A stretch of DNA of 64,000 nucleotides, taken from NCBI GenBank assembly GCA_938036875.1, contig CALHVX010000044.1:212151-276150 (forward strand), given 5' to 3'. A model generated the notes under the pieces. It was given only the letters and a program-made list of their open reading frames with translations. It was not told where the DNA came from and searched no databases. Origin of the DNA: an uncultured Pseudomonadales bacterium. Lineage in GTDB: Bacteria > Pseudomonadota > Gammaproteobacteria > Pseudomonadales > Azotimanducaceae. Position numbers and translations under genes: made by a program. This document shows, one piece after another, positions 1-9,600 of this stretch; the stretch's first letter is position 1; every line of letters begins with the position of its first letter.

Positions 1-1
1 C

Positions 2-1039
2 GTTGTACCCGCAGCACCTATACCTACCCGAGCGCCGCACAGCGGCGATATTGATGGAATAACCAAGTTGCTTCTCAGCGATGCGAAATGCGCTTTCTTG
101 GTCAACGGCCAAGTGGTCCGCGCGGCTGGCTTAGATATGCTCGGGCGCTTGCAGACGGCCACCGGCGCCGCCCTCTTTGGCGATACCTTCATTAGCCGTA
201 CTGAACGAGGTGCCGGGCGAGTCAACCTACCGCGCTTGCCTTATTTTGCGGAGCAAGCCCAAGAAGCCCTAGCGCCCTTCGAGCATTTAATCCTGGTCGA
301 AACCAAAGCACCGGTAAGCTTCTTTGCCTACCCCGGTGTCCCTAGCGAGATTGCACCCGACAGTTGCACTTGCCATGTCCTATGCCTGCCCCATGAAGAT
401 GGCATTGGCGCGCTGGCTGCGTTGGTTGATGCTGTCGGTGCTGCAAAGGCAGATAACCAGGCGGCGGGCTTAGTTTTGCCCGGCGAACCCACCGGCGAGT
501 TAACACCCGCCTCCATCGCCCAAAGCGTCGCCCACCTCATGCCGGAGAACGCGATTGTAGTCAACGAAGCCGCAACCTCTGGCTTTGCAATCCCGGGGCT
601 CACCTATCAGGCTGCACCACACGATTGGCTTGAACTCACCGGTGGCGCTATTGGTATGGGTATCCCGGCATCCACCGGTGCGGCACTTGCTTGCCCTGAT
701 CGACGGGTGCTTAGCCTACAAGCAGATGGTTCGGGTATGTATACAGTGCAAGGATTGTGGACCCAAGCGCGAGAAAACCTAGACATTACTACGGTGATTT
801 TTGCGAACCGTAAGTACGCTATCTTGCAGGTGGAGTTCATGCGTGTTGGTGCACACAATCCAGGCCGTAAGGCGATGGACATGCTGCAGTTAGACCGCCC
901 GGACTTAGATTGGGTAGCGCTGGCAACCGGTATGGGGGTACCCGCGATACGGGTCACCGATGCGGAGTCGTTTAATCGAGCCTTAGCGCGTAGCTTTGCG
1001 ACGCCAGGACCTTATGTTATTGAGGCTTGCTTAGGTTAG
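2..1039 (+). CDS. Thiamine-pyrophosphate-dependent acetolactate synthase-like large subunit, C-terminal part (5' truncated by window edge)
   Basis: Open frame continues upstream to base 2; TPP-binding motif region GGAIGMGIPASTGAALACPDRRVLSLQADGSGMYTVQGLWTQARENL...ANRKYAILQVE typical of the IlvB/COG0028 family. Confidence 0.85.
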   Translation, partial: VVPAAPIPTRAPHSGDIDGITKLLLSDAKCAFLVNGQVVRAAGLDMLGRLQTATGAALFGDTFISRTERGAGRVNLPRLPYFAEQAQEALAPFEHLILVETKAPVSFFAYPGVPSEIAPDSCTCHVLCLPHEDGIGALAALVDAVGAAKADNQAAGLVLPGEPTGELTPASIAQSVAHLMPENAIVVNEAATSGFAIPGLTYQAAPHDWLELTGGAIGMGIPASTGAALACPDRRVLSLQADGSGMYTVQGLWTQARENLDITTVIFANRKYAILQVEFMRVGAHNPGRKAMDMLQLDRPDLDWVALATGMGVPAIRVTDAESFNRALARSFATPGPYVIEACLG

Positions 1040-1069
1040 GTGCTACTAGCCTACCTTGACCGCCGCTGG

Positions 1070-1091
1070 GCCGCCGTTGAAAAACGGCGGC
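1070..1091. terminator. Bidirectional hairpin between convergent genes
   Basis: Perfect 9-bp stem GCCGCCGTT-GAAA-AACGGCGGC between convergent stops at 1039 and 1098; weak U tract (gtggtttta). Confidence 0.6.
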
Positions 1092-1097
1092 GTGGTT

Positions 1098-1727
1098 TTA
1101 GTCGTCCTGCAAATCAAAACGAAAACCGATTTCGTACAAAACATCGTCTGAGTCGAAGTTGTCTGCATCCACACCGTTAGCACCCAGGGTAAACGACAGG
1201 TTTGGATACATGCGATAACGAATGGCCGCATTCCATAGCAGGTCACTAGTGTCATCACCGTCGAACAACATACCCAGGCTTACTTCACCGTCAAATCTAT
1301 CAGCCAATTTGGCACGAAAAGCAACCTGCGCATTGGCTGCGTCGTCGCCATAGTCTTCACTAAAGCTGCTGAGCTCTAAGTCGTATTGTAAGCGCGTGTA
1401 ACCGGCGCTAACCAATGCCGAGGTTCGACTGCCTAAATTGAAAACACGCCCTACCGACAAATCGATACGGGTCTGAGATAACTCTAGATCTAGATCGTTA
1501 TCTTTGAGTTGCAGCCGATTGGCTCGGCTCTGGACGACCCAATTTTTTGATATGTTGCCACTCACTTCACCAGCAAACCCTTTTGTTTTGCTATCGCTTG
1601 GTTGTTGATATCGCGCATCTATGTATTGCCAGGAAAAATTTTCTGCAAACGCCTTGGGGGCAAGGTTGGGGGCAATAAGAGTGGCAGCAATAACGCCAAT
1701 TTTTAGCACTGTCCTGTGAGTCACCAT
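1098..1727 (-). CDS. Outer-membrane beta-barrel protein (OmpA/OprF N-domain-like)
   Basis: Signal peptide (IGVIAATLIAPNLAPKAFA), alternating beta-strand pattern, terminal aromatic strand YEIGFRFDL. Confidence 0.65.
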   Translation of the reverse strand: MVTHRTVLKIGVIAATLIAPNLAPKAFAENFSWQYIDARYQQPSDSKTKGFAGEVSGNISKNWVVQSRANRLQLKDNDLDLELSQTRIDLSVGRVFNLGSRTSALVSAGYTRLQYDLELSSFSEDYGDDAANAQVAFRAKLADRFDGEVSLGMLFDGDDTSDLLWNAAIRYRMYPNLSFTLGANGVDADNFDSDDVLYEIGFRFDLQDD

Positions 1728-1874
1728 GTCATCTCCGTATGAATGAGGCTGAGCTTGTTAGGCTAATCTGTTTAGTTGTCTTTAGCTTGGCGCCCTAACT
1801 CGGACGCCTTTGTTTGAATATTCGTTTTACAAATCCGGTTGCACAGCAGGCTGAGGCACGCCCAACAGCGCGGG

Positions 1875-3734
1875 TTACCTAGCTGGGTTCACAAAGGCCG
1901 AACTGGTGCAATAATCTGCACTTTCCCAGCTGTTGATCGGCGTTATCGTTGCGTTGCCACCAGCATCGACAATGAGGTCCAACACCGCCCAACAATCTGT
2001 TGCTTGACCCGGTGGCGGTAGGAAGACTTCAACCTGTCCACGCAAATTTAGTTCAACGCGCGCTGGCGAACTTTGAATACTGCCAGTACCCGAAAACCGA
2101 TGGACCGCATAGCGATAGACACCGGCAAACGGGAAGTCTGGAATTGTAGTGACTTCTGGACCAAAGCTATTGGTGTCATCAACGTCTAGATCAATAGTTA
2201 TGTTGTTAACCATAGCTGAGCGATTTGTGTAGTTAACCTGGAAGTCTTGGGTTTCATCAGCGGTAGAAAAACCATACAAACGGGTATCTAGGTCTGAAGG
2301 GTTTTCACCCCAAGTTAGGTTGATCGTTGAGCTGCCAGCGGAAGCTACGAGACACTCGGTCTCAGTACTATCTGCCGCCCCAGTTGTGATTTGGAGAGTA
2401 TTACTTTGCAAACCATCGCCTGCGGTAATCAACAGATCCGAGTTTGGCTTCACGGGTATCGAGAACAAACCGTTGCTATCCGAGATAGCACGAGAAGCAC
2501 CCAGGTAGGTAGCACCTGCAGCATCAACCCTAACGTTCGCAAAAGGTGCTCCGGAGCTGTTTTCAACGCAACCGTTGACCATCACTGGTACATAAGCTTG
2601 GTCAGCATTCCAAGTAGTAAAATGGCTAACGGACCCAGTGTAAACCTCTAGGCCACTAGCTAGCGTGGAGCGAGAGGCACTGCCTTGTTGTGTCCAATAA
2701 CCCGTTATCGGATCGTAGTGGTACAACGGCGAGTTAATGGGAGCCGTTGTGAGGGCAGCGTTTGCAATGGGAATATTGACACTCACCAGCAATCCAGGCG
2801 CAAGATCAAGTACCTCACCAGCATTTCCGGTGAAAGTCACGCTAAGCGCGCCATAGCTTTCAATTGGCGCCGTTACACCGCCAGAATCAATGCTCAGGTA
2901 GTCCCCCGGCATTATTTCAAGGTCTAGGCTTGGATCAACAAACGTTACTTCCGTTGATACCACGCCACTGTAAACATCACCGTTAGCATCTACTAACGCA
3001 TTGGCCGGGATGCTAAACAGTAGATCATTGCCCACGCTGACATCCGTTCCTATTGCGGCATCAAAGCTGGTCCCCAAGACATTGGGTTGCATAAGCATGC
3101 GTGCTAACCGGCCGGCAGGAACCACTGTGTTTTGAACAACCTTCGATTGCTCACCATAACCGTCCGGATCTGCGTTGATCATAATGCGGCCGTCAAAGGT
3201 CGGCACAACAAAGTCCAACACGCCCTCGCTATCTGAAACACCAACCAATGTCTCTTGGACACCTTGGACGTTCCAGGTCGCTGAGACATCAATATTAGGC
3301 AGCGGGTCGCCAGTCACAAAGTTTTCGACATTCACTCGAATGGTGTTCTGAGTGATACAGCTAATCTCAACACCAAAAATGTCATTTGATTGGTTCGAAA
3401 ATTCAGTTGGGGTGTCGATCGTGCAGGTTTGGCTAATCGGTTGGCCGGTAATTTGTAGCTCAAGGCTTGTGTCGGACTCAAACGCCAGTGGTATCTCAAA
3501 GTTGGCCGTTGAAATGATTTGCGAACGATCGGACCAACTTAGCGTTAGGACACCTGTCAGGCCCTGAATGCTACCCGAGATCGACTTGAAATCTGGCGGC
3601 TGGGGCGTAGGCGAGAAGTCTTCAAGGCTATTGGAACCGCCGCCGCTACCACCACAACCGGCGATGACAAGGAGACCTAAGGACAGGAGTAATGACAATA
3701 TTTTTGATGAGTTCAGCACAATTCTGGATTCCAT
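1875..3734 (-). CDS. Large secreted lipoprotein with carboxypeptidase-regulatory-like repeats
   Basis: Lipobox LLVIAGC followed by GGSGGGS; internal start M26 of the ORF; motifs SPLYHYDPITGYWTQQGSA and LTWGENPSDLDTRLYG. Confidence 0.7.
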   Translation of the reverse strand: MESRIVLNSSKILSLLLSLGLLVIAGCGGSGGGSNSLEDFSPTPQPPDFKSISGSIQGLTGVLTLSWSDRSQIISTANFEIPLAFESDTSLELQITGQPISQTCTIDTPTEFSNQSNDIFGVEISCITQNTIRVNVENFVTGDPLPNIDVSATWNVQGVQETLVGVSDSEGVLDFVVPTFDGRIMINADPDGYGEQSKVVQNTVVPAGRLARMLMQPNVLGTSFDAAIGTDVSVGNDLLFSIPANALVDANGDVYSGVVSTEVTFVDPSLDLEIMPGDYLSIDSGGVTAPIESYGALSVTFTGNAGEVLDLAPGLLVSVNIPIANAALTTAPINSPLYHYDPITGYWTQQGSASRSTLASGLEVYTGSVSHFTTWNADQAYVPVMVNGCVENSSGAPFANVRVDAAGATYLGASRAISDSNGLFSIPVKPNSDLLITAGDGLQSNTLQITTGAADSTETECLVASAGSSTINLTWGENPSDLDTRLYGFSTADETQDFQVNYTNRSAMVNNITIDLDVDDTNSFGPEVTTIPDFPFAGVYRYAVHRFSGTGSIQSSPARVELNLRGQVEVFLPPPGQATDCWAVLDLIVDAGGNATITPINSWESADYCTSSAFVNPAR

Positions 3735-3982
3735 TCCTGATTCAGCTTTAGCGACATTGCCTAGCAGAGGCGCGGTCTTCCGCAGAGAAGCGGCGAATAC
3801 AATATTCATTGTCCAACAACGATCGGCGTTATTTGTTCGAGTGGTTCACAAACTTTGGAAAGCCGATGGCGTCGAATGGCACGAATTTTCGTTCAGCTAG
3901 TTGCCTTAAACAGCACGCAAATACTTGAGACAACAACGGTCTGTACGCAAAAAAGTGCATTATTTGCTGATAGGGCTTGATA

Positions 3983-3998
3983 CTGGATATTCATCCAG
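3983..3998. promoter_or_regulatory. LexA (SOS) box 1 upstream of imuA
   Basis: CTGGATATTCATCCAG matches CTG-N10-CAG. Confidence 0.7.
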
Positions 3999-4013
3999 CT
4001 AACCTGATCGACC

Positions 4014-4029
4014 CTGTATAAAAAGACAG
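4014..4029. promoter_or_regulatory. LexA (SOS) box 2 upstream of imuA
   Basis: CTGTATAAAAAGACAG matches CTG-N10-CAG with AT-rich centre, 15 nt before the imuA ATG. Confidence 0.75.
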
Positions 4030-4044
4030 TAGTTAGGAGTCGGC

Positions 4045-5019
4045 ATGTCAGTATCAATGTCTTTGTTTGAAGCGTCACCTGAAGCAGCACCAGCAACGCT
4101 ATCTAACCCTGCGGCTAATCATCTGGACACTAATCTAGACACGAATCTGGGCGCTAACCTGGGCACTAACCTAAAAGAGCAAGCACCCGAGCCCCTAGAA
4201 GCACTACTAAAGCACCCAGATCTCTGGCAAGCAGGGCAACTAGCACCGCTAGAACCTACCCTATCCAGTGGCTTCGCTTCGTTAGATGAAAACCTACCAG
4301 GCAACGGCTGGCCCCAAGCCGGCCTTGCTGAGTTTATGCTCAGCACTCAAGGCTTAGGTGAGTTACAACTATTGATTCCTTTGCTCAAACGACTAAGCGA
4401 AGAAGATCGTTGGATCGCTTGGGTTAACCCACCCTTCTTGCCTTACGCACCTGCATTAGCGGAGCAAGGCATTGATTTAAACAAGATTTTGCTCATTCAT
4501 CCCAAAAATCACAAAGACGCATTGTGGGCCATGGAGTGCGCCAGCAAATCCGGAACTTGCAGCATTGTTTTGGGCTGGCTTGATGAGCAGCAGATAACAA
4601 CAAAAGACACACGCCGCTTGCAATTGGCGGCCAAAACGGGGAATACCTTTAGCTGCTTGTTTAGACCAGAAGAAGCCGCTCAGCAGGCATCCATGGCTGA
4701 GCTACGTATCAGTTTAAAGCCCATCGCAGATAGCGAAAATCGAGTCACGGTAGCCATCGAAAAGCGCCGCCGCGGCTGGCCTGTTAACGATCTACCGGTG
4801 GACTTTAGCCATGCACCTTATGCCGCAACCAAGCAGCAAGAGGTCGTTGATGAGCAGCTAGATCTTTGGCGCGCTATGCGCCAAACGCTACAAAATACCG
4901 CCACCTTGCTTAGCCACAAACCAGATAGTTTTGATACTGACGTATCCGAGCAAGACTTGCCCCATGAAACCCTTTATGAACATGAGCAGGGTCATAAACC
5001 AGCATCTACGTTGCACTGA
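4045..5019 (+). CDS. imuA: Translesion synthesis-associated protein ImuA (SulA/RecA-like)
   Basis: ImuA-type sequence (LSSGFASLDENLPGNGWPQAGLAEFM...IEKRRRGWPVNDLPVDF); first gene of imuA-imuB-dnaE2; SD taggag. Confidence 0.85.
   Translation: MSVSMSLFEASPEAAPATLSNPAANHLDTNLDTNLGANLGTNLKEQAPEPLEALLKHPDLWQAGQLAPLEPTLSSGFASLDENLPGNGWPQAGLAEFMLSTQGLGELQLLIPLLKRLSEEDRWIAWVNPPFLPYAPALAEQGIDLNKILLIHPKNHKDALWAMECASKSGTCSIVLGWLDEQQITTKDTRRLQLAAKTGNTFSCLFRPEEAAQQASMAELRISLKPIADSENRVTVAIEKRRRGWPVNDLPVDFSHAPYAATKQQEVVDEQLDLWRAMRQTLQNTATLLSHKPDSFDTDVSEQDLPHETLYEHEQGHKPASTLH
4123..4170 (+). repeat. 12-bp tandem repeat within imuA (4 units, LDTN/LGTN)
   Basis: ctggacactaat / ctagacacgaat / ctgggcgctaac / ctgggcactaac. 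Confidence 0.85.
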
Positions 5020-5028
5020 GCGGTATCA

Positions 5029-6666
5029 ATGCTTTGGTTAGGCCTGCATTTTTTTGAGCTAGAGCTTGAGGTCTTTACACAGGCTTCAAGCAACACTATA
5101 TCCGGTGATGAATCTCCTAATAAAGGCATCAATAACGGCATCAATAAAGGCATCAATAAAAGCACTAATAAAACGCAGGATAAAACTAACAGTAAGCAGA
5201 GCACCGAACACAACCCGGAACAAAAAGCAGAACAAAAAGCAGAACAAAACAGCAAACCTACCGTCATCTTGGCCAACAACAAGGTGGTATGCCGTAACCC
5301 CCAGGCAATACAAGCCGGCATATTGCCAGGGGCAACCTTAGCCACCGCTCACACCATCGCAACGGATTTAGTGCACCACCACCAAGACCCAGTACGCGAT
5401 CACAACGCTCTAACCGCATTAGCAGAGAGCTTGTACCAACTAAGTTCGCACATCAGCATTCAGCCGCCTAACGGACTTATCTTAGAGGTGAGCCGCAGCC
5501 TCAAGTTGTTTCGCAGCAGCCATCGTTTACAAGCCAAAGCGGTTAAGCTTTGCGACAGCCTAGAACATAAAGTCTGCGCTCGGCTAGCCAACACCCCAGC
5601 AGCAGCTATGGCGCTTGCACGGTCAGGTGAAACACAGCTAGAGGAGGTAGCGTTAAATACCTTAGTTCAGCAACAACCCAGCCCTTTAGCCAAAAACCCC
5701 GCAGCTAATCGCAATGCTTTTACTGATACCTTGGTCGAACGCTGTCACAACATGGGCATCTACCAATTGGGCCCCTTGCTAGCCTTACCTACTCAAGAGT
5801 TAGGACGGCGCTTTGGCAAACCTTTGTTGCAACATTTACAGCAACTCACCGGAGAGCGTGCAGATCCGCAACGATTTATTGTGCCAACCCAGGAGTTTTC
5901 ACAAGCCTTGCACCTACTAGATCCAGTTCGTAACAAGGGTGGGCTACGCTTCCCCATGCAGCGCCTAGCAACCCAACTGCAGCATTGGCTTATCGGTCGT
6001 GAGCTGGCAGTGCAACAGATCCGCTGGGCGTTCAACACCCATGACACCAATACAAAACAGCCCATCCTATTAGACATTAAATTTGCCAACCCACAGCGGA
6101 TGAACACTGCGTTGCTTAGCATTACCCAACTCAAACTGGAGCGGCAAGACTTACCAGCCGACATTCTTAGCTTGAGCTTAACCGCGGTACAACTCCTGCC
6201 CTGGCAAGAGCAAAGCAAAGATTTGTTCCAATTGCTCAGCAAGAACAAAAGCTGCAACACGCGAAGCGATCTAGTGGATCAGCTCCGAGCGCGACTGGGT
6301 GACGACGTATGCGAAACCTTAACCGTACAAGATCAGCATCATCCACAATGGACACATCAGGCTCAGCGCGTTGAGCAAGCGGTTGCTAAGCGGCCGACTA
6401 CAAAATCGACAACGTCACCAAAAGCAACCGGTCGTCTGAAAAAGTCACGACCCTTGTGGCTCCTGCCAGAACCGAAACCCTTGACAACAAAAAAAGCACA
6501 ACAACCTGAACTGGTCTTGCTGCAAGGCCCCGAGCGAATTCGCACAGGCTGGTGGGAGGTGGGCATTTTTCGGGACTACTACGTAGCCCGCTTAGCTAAC
6601 GGCGCCCATGGTTGGGTGTTTGTTGATGCGCAGCAACAATGGTATCTGCATGGCTACTTCAGCTAA
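5029..6666 (+). CDS. imuB: Y-family polymerase-like protein ImuB
   Basis: MLWLGLHFFELELEVFT N-terminus, PPNGLILEVSRSLKLF, position between imuA and dnaE2. Confidence 0.88.
   Translation: MLWLGLHFFELELEVFTQASSNTISGDESPNKGINNGINKGINKSTNKTQDKTNSKQSTEHNPEQKAEQKAEQNSKPTVILANNKVVCRNPQAIQAGILPGATLATAHTIATDLVHHHQDPVRDHNALTALAESLYQLSSHISIQPPNGLILEVSRSLKLFRSSHRLQAKAVKLCDSLEHKVCARLANTPAAAMALARSGETQLEEVALNTLVQQQPSPLAKNPAANRNAFTDTLVERCHNMGIYQLGPLLALPTQELGRRFGKPLLQHLQQLTGERADPQRFIVPTQEFSQALHLLDPVRNKGGLRFPMQRLATQLQHWLIGRELAVQQIRWAFNTHDTNTKQPILLDIKFANPQRMNTALLSITQLKLERQDLPADILSLSLTAVQLLPWQEQSKDLFQLLSKNKSCNTRSDLVDQLRARLGDDVCETLTVQDQHHPQWTHQAQRVEQAVAKRPTTKSTTSPKATGRLKKSRPLWLLPEPKPLTTKKAQQPELVLLQGPERIRTGWWEVGIFRDYYVARLANGAHGWVFVDAQQQWYLHGYFS
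5119..5178 (+). repeat. 12-bp tandem repeat within imuB (5 units, NKGI)
   Basis: aataaaggcatc / aataacggcatc / aataaaggcatc / aataaaagcact / aataaaacgcag. Confidence 0.9.
5218..5253 (+). repeat. 12-bp tandem repeat within imuB (3 units, EQKA)
   Basis: gaacaaaaagca x2 + gaacaaaacagc. Confidence 0.9.
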
Positions 6667-9600
6667 CTCTAAATCACCACCGCCCCCTTCTTATAAGGCT
6701 TCTTATGAAAACAAGACCCCTTATAAAAACAAAGCTAAGTTTGCCGAGCTTCATTGCGTCAGCAATTACAGTTTTTTGCGTGGCGCCTCACACCCTGAAG
6801 AGCTAGTACAAAGGGCCGCCGAGCTTGGTTATCAGGCGATTGCAATCACCGACGAATGTACGGTCTCTGGCGTGGTCAAAGCCCACATGGCGGCTAAGGA
6901 ACACAACATTAAGCTAATTGTTGGAGCGGAGTTCCGCCTGCGCGCTAACAACAATCAATCCGCCGACCAAGAGATTGACCAAGCGATTGAACAGCCTATC
7001 GACTCGCTCAACACGGGTATTGAACACGCCGGAAGGTTGGTGTTGCTTGCACCACACCGAGAAGCTTACGGGCAGCTGTCAGCCTTCATCAGCAAATTGC
7101 GGCGACGCTCACCCAAAGGCGAGTATTACCTAGAGCCCAACGATTTACGCTGGGGACTGAACGATTGCTTAGCGCTATGGGTACCCAGTGACAACAACAT
7201 CAGCATCTTGATGAGCTATGGCCGGATGCTACAAAGCCTGCTGCCAAATTTATGGTTGGCGTTAGAGTTGTTTCACGAAGACGTTGACCTAGACAAAACC
7301 GCCAACCTGCTGGCATTAGCCATTCGCCTAAAGCTCCCCATAGTGGCCAGCAACGATGTGCACATGCATCATCCCGGGCGTCAGCCGCTGCAAGATGTAC
7401 TCTCCGCCATTAAGCACCGGGTCCAGGTATCTGAACTAGGTAATCTTGGTTTGCCCAACAGCGAACGGCACCTGCGCAGCATCGAACGCCTGCAATCTTT
7501 GTACCCCATTGAGATGTTAGAAGAAGCTGCTGCAATTGCCGAGCGCTGCCACTTTTCGATGTCACAACTGCGTTATGAGTACCCACAAGAGCTGGTGCCA
7601 CCACACCTAACCCCAATGAGCTACTTGCGCCAACTCACCATGGCTGGCGCCAAGATACGTTGGCCCCATGGCATTCCTGCCGACACGCTTGAGCTGATCG
7701 AAAAAGAGCTAGGCTTAATCGCCCAGCTTGACTACGAGTATTTCTTTTTAACCGTGCAAGACATTGTGCAATTTGCCCGAGATCAAGGCATCTTGTGCCA
7801 AGGACGCGGCTCAGCGGCAAACTCCGCCGTTTGCTATTGCCTACATATCACCGAAGTTGACCCCTCACGCATGCATCTACTGTTCGAACGCTTTGTCTCC
7901 AAAGAGCGAGACGAGCCACCCGACATCGATGTGGATTTTGAGCACGAACGACGTGAGGAGGTTATTCAATATCTATATAAACGCTACGGCCGTGACCGAG
8001 CAGCATTAGCAGCAACCTTAATCACCTATCGACCCAAAAGCGCCGTACGCGATGTCGGCAAAGCGTTGGGCATGGATTTAGACCTGGTGGACCTACTCGC
8101 TAAATCGCTGGCTTGGTGGGATGACAAAGCGGCGCTAGGTGAACGGTTAGCTAGCGCCGGGCTAGACCCGCAAAGTCAGCTAGCACAACAGTTTGTTTAC
8201 TTGATCAACGCCATCCTGGGTTTCCCACGACACTTATCTCAACATGTTGGCGGCTTTGTGATCTCACGCGGGCCATTAACCCAGTTGGTGCCCGTTGAAA
8301 ATGCTTCAATGCCCGATCGCACGGTTATCCAATGGGACAAAAACGATCTTGAGGCCTTAGGCCTACTGAAAGTGGATGTTCTAGGTTTGGGTATGCTCAC
8401 CGCTATCCGCAAAGCCTTCGATCACATCAACGCCCTTCCCACCTACGCAAAACGTTACTCACAGCCGCTCAGCATTGACCAGATACCAGCCGAAGACCCC
8501 AATACCTACGCCATGCTGCAAACGGGTGACAGCATTGGCGTGTTTCAAGTGGAGTCTCGCGCCCAAATGGCCATGCTACCAAGGCTTAAGCCCCAACATT
8601 TTTATGACCTTGTTGTTGAGGTGGCCATTGTCCGCCCAGGACCTATCCAGGGCGACATGGTGCATCCCTATTTACGCCGACGCCAAGGTTTGGAGCCCGT
8701 CACCTATCCCAGCGAGGCAGTGCGTCAGGTGCTCGAACGCACTCTGGGTATTCCTATCTTTCAAGAGCAAGTGATCGAGTTGGCTATGGTTGCCGCCGGT
8801 TTCAGCGCTGGCGAAGCAGATCAATTGCGGCGCGCTATGGCAGCCTGGAAGCGCCGGGGTGGGCTAGAGGTTTTTGAGCAAAAGCTGGTGGACGGCATGT
8901 TGGCACGCGGTCACGACAAAGATTTTGCCCAGCGAGTGTTTCAGCAAATCCAGGGGTTTGGCGAGTACGGTTTTCCCGAGTCTCATGCCGCCAGCTTTGC
9001 ACTGCTGGTGTACATCTCAGCCTGGCTTAAATGCCATGAGCCTGCAGCCTTTTACTGCGGGTTGCTCAACAGCTTGCCAATGGGCTTTTACTCCGCCTCA
9101 CAGCTCATACAAGATGCCAGGCGGCATAATATTGTTGTACTGCCGGCGGATGTTCAACACAGCGGCTGGGACTGCGAGCTCGACTGCACAAACTTAGAGC
9201 AAACAAAGCAAGCTGCCCCCAAACATGTCTCACAAGCTCAACTGCGCTTAGGTTTGCGCTTGGTCAAAGGTCTAGCCCAAAACACCGCCGATAGCATCGC
9301 CGAGCAAGCGCCCTTTCACGACATTGCAGACCTCAGCTTGCGAGCCGGACTTACGGATCAAAGCTTGCGCTTCTTGGCTAGAGCGGACGCCTTGCTTAGC
9401 TTGTCAGGTCATCGGTATCAAGCACATTGGGATGCCGCCGGAGTACAACGCCCGACGCAGCTGCAAGCCGTTGCCCAAAAGCCAGAGCGTTACCGTACCG
9501 ACGTCACCCTAACCGCGCCTACGGTTGCAGAGGGTGTGATGGCAGATTACCAATATCTAGGGCTGTCGCTGCGCGCTCACCCGCTAGAGCTGTTGCGTAG

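Noticed and set aside
585-957. Antisense/overlapping ORFs inside the acetolactate synthase-like gene
   Set aside because: Overlap a strongly coding TPP-enzyme frame; no independent signals.
4123-5253. CRISPR-like array
   Set aside because: Units are 12 bp, contiguous, without spacers, and in-frame inside CDSs.
4119-5345. Antisense ORFs over imuA/imuB (75, 117, 75 and 91 aa) with repetitive Leu/Phe/Arg content
   Set aside because: They are reverse-frame or shifted-frame readings of the 12-bp repeats, with no SD or homology signal; the imuA/imuB frames are clearly coding.
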